Below are positions 39,439-45,981 of a stretch of DNA of 45,981 nucleotides, one piece after another (position 1 is the stretch's first letter; each line of letters begins with the position of its first letter). A program made the position numbers and the translations under genes. A model generated the notes under the pieces. The model was not told the DNA's origin and searched no databases. It saw only the letters and a program-made list of their open reading frames with translations. Source of the DNA: Corallococcus exercitus (GTDB lineage Bacteria > Myxococcota > Myxococcia > Myxococcales > Myxococcaceae); assembly GCF_003611585.1 (NCBI RefSeq), contig NZ_RAVW01000018.1:1-45981 (forward strand). The letters are read 5' to 3'.

Positions 39439-40578
39439 TTGCTCAGCACCTACCTGTCCCGAGAAGCCGCCCGCAAGCTTCGCCATGGCGCCCCCTGGCT
39501 GCGCCGCGAGGACATCGTCTCCATCGAGGGCGAACCGCAGCCGGGCACGCCCATGCAGCTCAAGGACGAGGACGGGCAGCTGCTGGGCCTGGGGGACGTG
39601 GACCTCCAGGCCTCCTACGCCGTGCGCCGCCTGGGCCTGCCGGACGAGTCCGTGGAGGGGCTCATCCCCCGCCACGTGCGCCATGCCTTCGAGCGGCGCG
39701 GCCGGCTGGTGGATGATCCGCGCTTCTGCCGCATCGTCAACGACGACGGGGACGGGCTGCCCGGCCTCATCGTGGACCGGTATGATCAGCACTTCGTCGT
39801 CCAGACGCTCACCCGCTCCATGGACGCCCGGCAGGAGGAGATCACCCGCACGCTGGGAGAGGTGACGGGCGCGGCCTCCGTGCTGCTGCGCAACGACACG
39901 CTCCGGCGCAAGGCCCTGGGCCTGCCCGCGCAGCGCCCGCACGTGATGTACGGCGCGCCGCCGCGCTGGTGCCGCCTGCTGGAGATGGGCGCGCGCTTCA
40001 CCGTGGACCTCACCTACGGCCGGGGCACGGGCTACGGGTACGACCACCGCGAGCTGCGTCGCTTCCTGGGGCGCACCGGCAACGGGGACCGGGTGCTGGA
40101 CGTGGCGTGCAACGTGGGCGGCCTCTTCGTCCACGCGGGGCGGCACGGGGCGAAGCAGATTCTCGCCTTCGACAGCAACGCGGACGCGGCGGACCTGGCG
40201 CGGGAGAACGCGGAGGCCAACGGCCTGCTCGGCCGGGTGACGGTGGAACAGGGCGAGCCGCTGGCCGTGCTCCGGGCCATCAAGGAGACCTTCGACCTGG
40301 TGCTGCTGGACACGCTGGGCGTGGCGTCCGCGGAGGACTTCATCGAACAGGTGCGGCTGGGCCTGAGGCGCACCCGCCATGGGGGGCGGCTCCTGGTGGT
40401 CGGTTATCACCCACCACTGGAGCAGGGGGCGTTCACCGAGTGCGTGGCCACGGCCTGCGAGCAGGAGGCGCGCATCGCCTTCCGGCTGGCGCGGATGGGG
40501 CTGCCGCCGGACCACCCGGCGCCGGTCGGCTCCCCGGGGGCCGAGTACCTGGAGGCGGTGGCGCTGGAGGTGAGCTGA
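39439..40578 (+). CDS. RlmI-like class I SAM-dependent methyltransferase, atypical
   Basis: A 379-residue protein. I chose TTG 39439 because GGAGGAGG lies 8 bases before it and the RlmI-type N-terminal PUA-like start (LSTYLSREAARKLRHGAPWL) follows; GTG 39406 is an alternative. The order is a PUA-like domain (about 2-75), the central EEHEE-type region containing RIVNDDGDGLPGLIVDRYDQ, and a Rossmann methyltransferase. SAM motif I is VLDVACNVGG (219-228). The usual motif IV DPPxF is absent: the sequence there is LLDTLG (289-294), and no SC-type catalytic cysteine is visible in the usual place. It may modify a different nucleotide or base than RlmI, or be inactive. It probably lies in an operon with the previous small gene. 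Confidence 0.8.
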   Translation: MLSTYLSREAARKLRHGAPWLRREDIVSIEGEPQPGTPMQLKDEDGQLLGLGDVDLQASYAVRRLGLPDESVEGLIPRHVRHAFERRGRLVDDPRFCRIVNDDGDGLPGLIVDRYDQHFVVQTLTRSMDARQEEITRTLGEVTGAASVLLRNDTLRRKALGLPAQRPHVMYGAPPRWCRLLEMGARFTVDLTYGRGTGYGYDHRELRRFLGRTGNGDRVLDVACNVGGLFVHAGRHGAKQILAFDSNADAADLARENAEANGLLGRVTVEQGEPLAVLRAIKETFDLVLLDTLGVASAEDFIEQVRLGLRRTRHGGRLLVVGYHPPLEQGAFTECVATACEQEARIAFRLARMGLPPDHPAPVGSPGAEYLEAVALEVS

Positions 40579-40644
40579 AGCGCTGGGGAGGCCTGTCTTG
40601 TTTCGCCCTCGACGGGCCTCCTCGGTGTTAGTGTCCGCGCCGCG

Positions 40645-42189
40645 ATGACAACCGAAAACGAGTCCCAGGCCGCGACCTCTTCCACCCCGGAGGCTTCCGT
40701 CGAGACCGTCCGCAAGGTGTACGCGGCGGACCTGCGCGAGAAGGATCGCGTCAATACCGTCTTCCGCGTCACCAAGAAGGAGAAGGTGAACGCGCGCAGC
40801 GGCAAGGTGTTCCTGTCGCTGTCCCTCGCCGACAAGAGCGGCACGGTGGACGCGCGCGTGTTCGACAAGGTGGACGCGCTCGAACCCGTCTTCCAGAACG
40901 GTGACTACGTCCTCGTGCAGGGCAGCGTCATCGTCTTCCACGGCCGCACCCAGGTCGTCGTGGAGGCCGTGGAGCGGCTGGATCCGGAACCGCTCGACCC
41001 CAAGGAGTTCGAGCCGCCCCCGGCCCCGCCCGCCGAGGCGAAGTCCAACGAGTCCAAGTCGGGCGAGGCGAAGTCCGGTGACGCGAAGTCTGGCGAGGCC
41101 AGGGCCGGCGAAGCGAAGGCCGGCGAAGCGAAGTCTGGCGAAGCCAAGTCTGGCGAGGGCAAGCCCGAGCGCCATGAGGGCGGCGGTGGACCGCGCGCGG
41201 TGGGGCAGATCCGCGAGCTCATCACCGAGCGCGTCAACGACCCGTTCGTGAAGCAGCTCCTGCTGGCGTTCCTGGACGACGCGCAGGTGTCCACGGCGCT
41301 GCCGGTGGCGCCCGCGGCGAAGGGCGTGCACCACGCGTGGCGCGGCGGACTGGCCGAGCACGTCCTGTCGGTGATGCGCCTGACGCTGCGCGTGTCGGAC
41401 CACTACCCCATGGCGGACCGCGACCTGCTGCTGGCCGGCGCGTTCCTGCACGACGTGATGAAGGGCGGCGACGGGGCGTCCGACAAGGGCTTCGACACCT
41501 CCGACGAGGGCCGGCTGGTGGGCCACGCGGTGCTGGCGGCGCAGAAGATCCGCGAGAAGACCCTGGGCATCCCGGGCTTCCCGCCGCTCCTGGAGCAGCA
41601 CCTGACGCACCTGGCGATCTCCCAGCAGGGGACGTCCGGCGCCCCCGGCGCGAAGGTGCCGGTGACGCTGGAGGCGCAGATCGTCGACACGCTCAGCTCG
41701 CTCGACGCGCGCATCTCCTCGTGGGTGGAGGCCATGCAGCGCGACCCGAACGAGCGCTGGACGGAGCACCTGCGCGCGTACGACCGCTCGCTCTGGAAGG
41801 GCTTCGTGCCCACCGGCCGCGGCCGGGCCCCGGTGGAGGGCGGCCGTCGCAAGCACCGCGAGGAGAAGCGCAAGGCGCGCGGCGACAAGAGCGCTCCTGC
41901 CCAGGCCGGCGAGGGCACCCCTGCCCCGGCGTCCCAGGAGGCCCGTCCGGAGCGTCCGCCGCGGCCTCCGCGCGAGCCCCGCGCCGAGCGTCCGCCGCGC
42001 GAGGACCGTCCGCCGCGCGAGGACCGTCCGCCGCGCGAGGAGCGCCCTGCCCGTCCGCCGCGTGAGGACCGTCCGCCGCGCGACCCCAAGAGCCTGCCCG
42101 GCGAGCTGACCTTCAAGCCGTTCAGCGCGCTGGCTCCGTCCGCGCCCGCGAAGTCCGGTGGTGAGGGTGGTGGCTCCTCGGAGGGCTGA
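40645..42189 (+). CDS. OB-fold and HD-domain protein (YhaM-like exoribonuclease) with repeat linkers
   Basis: A 514-residue protein. An OB-fold nucleic-acid-binding domain at about 25-112 (RVNTVFRVTKKEKVNARSGK, VFLSLSLADKSGTVDARVFD) is followed by a charged linker of five-residue SGEAK repeats (131-173). The HD phosphohydrolase domain (about 195-370) carries H229-H230, H239 and H269-D270 in LAGAFLHDVMK, and GLAEHVLSVMRL. This arrangement matches the YhaM family of 3'-5' exoribonucleases. A basic C-terminal tail (about 395-514) contains PPREDR repeats and is probably disordered and RNA-binding. It is followed by the next gene after 5 bases. No partner confirms the RNase role. Confidence 0.85.
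   Translation: MTTENESQAATSSTPEASVETVRKVYAADLREKDRVNTVFRVTKKEKVNARSGKVFLSLSLADKSGTVDARVFDKVDALEPVFQNGDYVLVQGSVIVFHGRTQVVVEAVERLDPEPLDPKEFEPPPAPPAEAKSNESKSGEAKSGDAKSGEARAGEAKAGEAKSGEAKSGEGKPERHEGGGGPRAVGQIRELITERVNDPFVKQLLLAFLDDAQVSTALPVAPAAKGVHHAWRGGLAEHVLSVMRLTLRVSDHYPMADRDLLLAGAFLHDVMKGGDGASDKGFDTSDEGRLVGHAVLAAQKIREKTLGIPGFPPLLEQHLTHLAISQQGTSGAPGAKVPVTLEAQIVDTLSSLDARISSWVEAMQRDPNERWTEHLRAYDRSLWKGFVPTGRGRAPVEGGRRKHREEKRKARGDKSAPAQAGEGTPAPASQEARPERPPRPPREPRAERPPREDRPPREDRPPREERPARPPREDRPPRDPKSLPGELTFKPFSALAPSAPAKSGGEGGGSSEG
41035..41163 (+). repeat. 15-bp tandem repeats coding for SGEAK-type pentapeptides
   Basis: About eight imperfect copies of a 15-base unit (like GCGAAGTCTGGCGAA) lie inside the OB-HD gene. 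All are in frame and conserve K/A, S/A, G, E/D, A, so the linker can change length without breaking the frame. Confidence 0.8.
41989..42084 (+). repeat. 18-bp tandem repeats coding for RPPRED hexapeptides
   Basis: Several nearly identical copies of CGTCCGCCGCGCGAGGAC occur in tandem, in frame, near the end of the OB-HD gene. The third and later copies vary. They encode a basic/acidic Pro-rich tail likely to be disordered. Confidence 0.8.
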
Positions 42190-42194
42190 AGTCC

Positions 42195-44162
42195 ATGGCG
42201 AAGCGGCTGGGAGAGCGGTTGATTGAGGCCGGCCTCGTGACCCCCGGGGCCGTGGAGCAGGGTCTGGAGCACCAGAAGATCACCGGCCACAAGCTGGGGG
42301 ACTGTCTGGTGGAGCTGGGCCTGCTCCAGGAAGCCGCGCTGCTGCGGCTCCTGGCCAACGAGTTCCAGACCCGCTTCGTCACCGCGGACAAGCTGGCCAA
42401 GGCCCGCATCGACACGAAGGTGCTGGACAAGCTGCCGGTGCGGCTGGCGGAAGCACAGAACGTGCTCCCGCTGGCCATCGATCCGGAGCGCAAGCTGCTG
42501 TCGGTGGTGGCCGCCGAGCCGCAGAACAAGTCGCTGCTCGACGAGATCGCCCTCGTCACCGGCATGTCGGAGGTCTACGCGTACATCGGCCTGCGCAGCG
42601 CCATCTCCGCGGCCATCCGCAAGCACTACTACGGTGACCCCACGGCGTTCACCACGCTCCTGGAGGGCCCCAGCGCCTCCAACGGTCCCCGCCGTCCGGA
42701 CACCCCGTCCAACACGCACGTGGGCGCGGAGCCCGGGCGCGGCGGCTCCTCCGCCGGCCGGAGCGCCACCAGCCTGAGCATGCGGCTGGAGACGGACGCG
42801 CGGATGCGGCTGCAGCGCGCCGGCAGCGGCACCAATGTGGCGCGCGTCTCCACGCAGCGGCGCGAGCCCGGTGGCCCGCGCGGGCTCATCAGCGACACGG
42901 ACTACGTGGAGACGCTGAGCCTGATGGTGGGCCTCTTGGAGCAGGACCGGCCCCGGCACCGGGGACACTCCGCGCAGCTGGCGCGGCAGGCGGGCATCGT
43001 CGGCCAGCGCATGGGCATGCCCCACAAGGAGCTGGCGGCGCTGTCCATCGCCGCGTACCTGCACGACCTGGGCAAGCCGTCGGAGCGGCACTACTCGCTG
43101 GCGAGCAACGCGGCCAATGCCGAATGGAAGGCACAGGCCAAGGCGTGCTGCCGCGCGCCCACGAAGCTCTTCGAGACGGTGCACCTGCCCGCGCAGGTGA
43201 ACACCATCCTCGCGCAGCTGTACGAGGCCTGGGACGGCTCCGGCACGCCCCAGGGCGCCAAGGGCGAGGAGATCACCCTGGGCGCGCGCATCCTGGCGGC
43301 GGTGGACAGCTTCCTGGAGCTGACCAAGAACCCGGGCAACGCGCACGGCCGCGTCTTCACCAAGCAGCAGGCGCTGGAGCACCTCAAGCAGAACGCGGGC
43401 GTGCTCTACGACCCGGTGGTGGCGGACATCGTCGGCCAGCTGCAGAGCGGCTCGTTGCTGGTGCACCGGCTGGCCAGCGAGGGCCGGCAGGTGCTCATCG
43501 CGGAGCCGGACGAGGCCACGCGCGGCGAGCTGCTGGAGGCGGTGCTCAAGCAGGAGCTGGTGGCGCACGCGCTGTCCACGCTGGACGGCGCGCTGGACGG
43601 CCTGGCGCGGCAGGACTGCGACGTGCTGGTGGTGAGCCTGCGGCTGGGCCAGCAGGAGGTGATGGACCTGCTGGAGGCCGTGCGCTCCACGCCGGAGAGC
43701 GCGGGCCTGCCCATCGCCGTCGTCGGTGAACCGGATGCCCAGGCGCGCGAGCGGCTGCTCATGGCTGGCGCGACCGCGGTGCTGTCCCCGGGCGACAAGG
43801 CGGAGGTCGCCCGCACGGTGCTCTCCCTGTTCCAGGACCGGGTGCAGCACAACGGTCCGGGCCGGGTGGTGCGCGGCAGCTTCGACGAGCTGCCCCCGAA
43901 GGAGTTGTTGCGCACGCTGGGGGGCGGCAAGAAGAGCGGGAAGCTCCAGCTGCGGCACCACACGCTGGAGGGCTCGCTGCACCTGGAGCGCGGGCGCGTG
44001 GTGCATGCGGCGTTCGGCGGCCACGCGGGAGAGCCCGCGCTGCAGGCCCTGCTGAAGATGAAGCAGGCGGACTTCGTCTACGACCCGGACGCGCTGCTCC
44101 TGGACATGCCGCAGCTGGACCAGGACCTGGAAGCCCTGGCCAACGCGCTCAGCCCAGCGTGA
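42195..44162 (+). CDS. Signalling protein: MshEN, degenerate HD-GYP, pseudo-receiver and PATAN domains
   Basis: A 655-residue cytoplasmic protein. Residues about 4-145 are an MshEN-type domain (RLGERLIEAGLVTPGAVEQG, HKLGDCLVELGLLQEAALLR), a c-di-GMP-binding type in type IV pilus ATPases. Residues 240-380 are an HD-GYP-like domain. The HD pair is H290-D291 and H255/H258 are kept, but the signature HHExxDGxGYP reads LYEAWDGSGTP (342-352), so the second His pair and GYP are lost. Residues 431-548 resemble a response-regulator receiver without its phosphoacceptor Asp (Ser481 at that place). Residues about 555-655 are a DUF4388/PATAN domain (LRTLGGGKKSGKLQLRHHTL). It is probably a c-di-GMP-responsive regulator rather than an enzyme, perhaps acting on motility. 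It follows the OB-HD gene by 5 bases. Confidence 0.75.
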   Translation: MAKRLGERLIEAGLVTPGAVEQGLEHQKITGHKLGDCLVELGLLQEAALLRLLANEFQTRFVTADKLAKARIDTKVLDKLPVRLAEAQNVLPLAIDPERKLLSVVAAEPQNKSLLDEIALVTGMSEVYAYIGLRSAISAAIRKHYYGDPTAFTTLLEGPSASNGPRRPDTPSNTHVGAEPGRGGSSAGRSATSLSMRLETDARMRLQRAGSGTNVARVSTQRREPGGPRGLISDTDYVETLSLMVGLLEQDRPRHRGHSAQLARQAGIVGQRMGMPHKELAALSIAAYLHDLGKPSERHYSLASNAANAEWKAQAKACCRAPTKLFETVHLPAQVNTILAQLYEAWDGSGTPQGAKGEEITLGARILAAVDSFLELTKNPGNAHGRVFTKQQALEHLKQNAGVLYDPVVADIVGQLQSGSLLVHRLASEGRQVLIAEPDEATRGELLEAVLKQELVAHALSTLDGALDGLARQDCDVLVVSLRLGQQEVMDLLEAVRSTPESAGLPIAVVGEPDAQARERLLMAGATAVLSPGDKAEVARTVLSLFQDRVQHNGPGRVVRGSFDELPPKELLRTLGGGKKSGKLQLRHHTLEGSLHLERGRVVHAAFGGHAGEPALQALLKMKQADFVYDPDALLLDMPQLDQDLEALANALSPA

Positions 44163-44925
44163 GGTTGAAGAGGCGGGCCGCGTTCGCGGTGGTGACGCGG
44201 GCCACCTCTTCCAGTGAGACGCCCTTCAGCTCCGCCACCTTCTTCGCCGTCTCCAGCACGTGCGCGGGCTCGTTCTTGCGGCCGCGGTGGGGCACCGGCG
44301 CGAGGAAGGGGCTGTCCGTCTCCACCATCAGGCGCTCCAGCGGCGCGAAGCGCACCGCGTCCTGGAGGGCCTCCGTCTTCTTGTAGGTGACGACGCCGGA
44401 CAGCGACAGGAAGAAGCCCCGGTCCAGGTACTTGCGGGCCGCGGCCGTGTCGCCGGTGAAGCAGTGGATGACGCCGTTCGTGACGTCCTCCGCCGCCAGG
44501 GCCGCTTCGCAGTCGTCATGCGCGTCGCGCACGTGCACCACCAGCGGCTTGGACAGGCGCTTCGCGAGCGCGCACTGGCGCCGGAAGACGGTGGCCTGCA
44601 CCTCGCGCGGCGAGTGGTCGTAGTAGTAGTCCAGCCCGGCCTCGCCCACGGCGCGCAGTTCCGGGCGGGCACAGGTGCGCTCCAGCATCTCGAAGTCCGC
44701 TTCGGTGGCGCGGGCGGCCTCGTGCGGGTGGATGCCCAGCGTGGGCGACAGGAAGTCCGGGTGCCGGGCGGCGACCTCCAGCGCGTGGCCCCAGTCACCG
44801 GGGCCGTGGAACTGGCCCACCAGCACCGCGTGGACGATGCCCGCGGCGCGGGCGCGCTCCAGCACCGGCGCCACGTCCGCGTAGTCCTTCGGCTCCAGGT
44901 GGCAGTGCGCATCAACCAGTTTCAT
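44149..44925 (-). CDS. tatD: TatD family hydrolase (DNase)
   Basis: A 258-residue TIM-barrel metal hydrolase starting at ATG 44925. Metal ligands are H7 and H9 in DAHCHLEP, E95 in GEAGLDYYYDHSP, H131 in VVHVRDAHDDC, H154 in VIHCFTGD and D204 in VETDSPFLAPVPHRGRKNEP. Enzymes of this family act as Mg-dependent 3'-5' exonucleases in DNA quality control. Length is normal. It overlaps the HEAT-repeat gene (ATGA, 44922-44925), so it is translationally coupled. The end overlaps the opposing signalling gene's 3' end by 14 bases. Confidence 0.94.
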   Translation of the reverse strand: MKLVDAHCHLEPKDYADVAPVLERARAAGIVHAVLVGQFHGPGDWGHALEVAARHPDFLSPTLGIHPHEAARATEADFEMLERTCARPELRAVGEAGLDYYYDHSPREVQATVFRRQCALAKRLSKPLVVHVRDAHDDCEAALAAEDVTNGVIHCFTGDTAAARKYLDRGFFLSLSGVVTYKKTEALQDAVRFAPLERLMVETDSPFLAPVPHRGRKNEPAHVLETAKKVAELKGVSLEEVARVTTANAARLFNLTLG

Positions 44926-45896
44926 GGGCTCTCCCGAAACAGCTCTTCCAATTCCTGCCGTGCCTCTTCCGAGGCGAAGGTGGGGACGGCGGCGCGCAGG
45001 CGCTCCACCCCTTCCGCCACACCCAGGCGCCAGAGGCCATCCGCCGCGTCCAGCCGGTCGTCCTCCGTCGCGCTCCGGTCCTCCAGCACGGCGAGCAGCC
45101 AGGGCAGCGCCCGGGCATCTCCCAACCGGCCCAGCCCGCGCGCGGCGGCGCCCCGGCACGGGTCCTTCACGTCCGCGAGGATGTCCTTCAAGCGCTCCAG
45201 CACGCCGGGGACCTTCAGCTCGCCGCACAGCTCCACCGCCAACGCCCGGTCCGCGCTCCACTTCTTGCGCGTGCGCTGCATCAGCCAGTCCGCGCCCTCC
45301 GGATCGCCCAGCTTCAGCAGCACGCCCGCGGCCTGCGTCTTGTCGAACGCGGGCAGCAGCCACTTGCCGAAGAGGCGCTTCACCGCCGGCAGCGCCCGCG
45401 TGTCCTCCAGCTCCGCCAGCGCGCCCAGCGCCCGGAAGCGCAGCGTCTCCACGTCCAGCGCGGCCACGAGCACGTCCAGGCCCGCCGGGTGCTTCAGGGA
45501 GGCGATGCCGCGCGCGGCCTCGAAGCGGACCTCGGGGGTGGGGTCCTCCAGCATGCCGGCCAGGGCCCCGCGCGCGTGCGGCAGCGCCAGGTCCGCGAGC
45601 CGCCCGGTGGCCTCCAGGCGCACGCGGGTGTCCTCGTCGCGCAGCCGGGGCAGGAGCATGTCCGGAAGCTGCTCCGGCGGCAGGATGACGGACGCGAGGC
45701 TCACGCCCGAGCAGCGCACCTCCGGCTGCGCATCCGCGAGCAGGCGCACGAGCACGTCCGCGAACCCGTCGGCGTGCGTGGGCTCCTCGGAGGCCAGGTG
45801 GAACAGCAGGTCCGCCGCCTCGGCCCGGCTCGCCGGACGCTTCTCACGCTCCAGGGTCAACAGGGCGCGGTCCCGCTCGGCACGCCAGTCCGCCAC
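44922..45896 (-). CDS. HEAT-repeat protein
   Basis: A 324-residue protein starting at GTG 45896 behind GAGGTGA. It is an array of about eight HEAT or PBS-lyase-type helical repeats, each containing a pattern like DPTPEVRFEAARGIASL, DEDTRVRLEATGRLADLALP or DPCRGAAARGLGRLGDARAL. Such proteins form scaffolds for protein interactions. No signal peptide or transmembrane helix is present. It overlaps tatD by four bases, so it may partner that enzyme or simply share its operon. Confidence 0.85.
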   Translation of the reverse strand: MADWRAERDRALLTLEREKRPASRAEAADLLFHLASEEPTHADGFADVLVRLLADAQPEVRCSGVSLASVILPPEQLPDMLLPRLRDEDTRVRLEATGRLADLALPHARGALAGMLEDPTPEVRFEAARGIASLKHPAGLDVLVAALDVETLRFRALGALAELEDTRALPAVKRLFGKWLLPAFDKTQAAGVLLKLGDPEGADWLMQRTRKKWSADRALAVELCGELKVPGVLERLKDILADVKDPCRGAAARGLGRLGDARALPWLLAVLEDRSATEDDRLDAADGLWRLGVAEGVERLRAAVPTFASEEARQELEELFRESP

Positions 45897-45922
45897 GTCT
45901 CGTCACCTCGCCCGCCCCAGCC

Positions 45923-45981
45923 ATGCTCGGCCGTGGCGCGTCCTTGAAGTTCCTGATGCCGCCGGAGGAATGGGCCCTGAT
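45923..45981 (+). CDS. Possible 5' end of a gene running off the window
   Basis: From ATG 45923 an open frame reads MLGRGASLKFLMPPEEWAL to the edge. It is divergent from the HEAT-repeat gene with 26 bases between starts, and no ribosome binding site is visible. Only 19 residues can be seen, so it is a weak call. Confidence 0.3.
   Translation, partial: MLGRGASLKFLMPPEEWAL

Noticed and set aside
41035-41163. Possible CRISPR-like array
   Set aside because: Units are contiguous 15-base in-frame codon repeats without spacers; they encode SGEAK peptides.
39277-41856. Long minus-strand frame opposite the RlmI-like gene and OB-HD gene
   Set aside because: Antisense shadow with no recognisable domain.
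41403-44024. Long minus-strand frame opposite the OB-HD and MshEN genes
   Set aside because: Repetitive Leu/Arg/His antisense of two recognised plus-strand genes.

Overview
The window looks like a myxobacterial chromosome of the Myxococcaceae (Myxococcus/Corallococcus type). The evidence is uniformly high G+C, several families I know mainly from that group (two DUF2378/TIGR02265 paralogues, a DUF5953 gene, a SitA-like toxin with an Imm52-like partner, a MYXO-CTERM-like tail, eukaryote-like Ser/Thr kinases), and many lipoproteins. The species assignment is inference.

Layout. 1-2 kb: the 3' end of a probable Ser/Thr kinase, then a kinase-fold protein whose catalytic loop is destroyed. 2.1-4.8 kb: accessory DNA with an A/T-richer orphan HNH nuclease, two butted gene relics (HlyIII-like and DUF6310-like) and DUF5953. 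4.9-7.9 kb: SRPBCC protein, zinc alcohol dehydrogenase, OsmC peroxidase and a small lipoprotein. 7.9-11.7 kb: a tight four-gene operon (ECF sigma factor, zinc-finger-like membrane anti-sigma, lipidated caspase-like protease fused to a putative outer-membrane barrel, lipoprotein). This is the most interesting system here. 11.8-13.4 kb: two more lipoproteins. 13.4-15.8 kb: yceI, a LysR regulator and a pirin; the two intergenic regions share a GTTCC-N6-GGAAC palindrome, so they look like one regulon.

15.8-18.7 kb: beta-helix lipoprotein and tandem DUF2378 genes. 18.9-29 kb: a competition and defence block on the minus strand, with a SitA-like toxin and immunity pair behind a probable truncated partner gene, then a type I restriction-modification operon with two complete and different hsdM genes, ending beside tRNA-Leu(GAG). 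29.2-33 kb: housekeeping minus-strand genes gap, pgk, tpiA, secG and the tRNA. 33-36.7 kb: a large surface amidase with an inserted golvesin-like domain, divergent from a diacylglycerol/undecaprenol kinase.

36.7-46 kb: a small conserved-looking protein, an FAD oxidoreductase, a small membrane protein, an RlmI-like methyltransferase lacking expected catalytic motifs, an OB-HD protein with repeat linkers, a multi-domain signalling protein (MshEN, degenerate HD-GYP, pseudo-receiver, PATAN), then tatD and a HEAT-repeat protein converging on it. I see no CRISPR array, transposase, prophage structural genes or rRNA.
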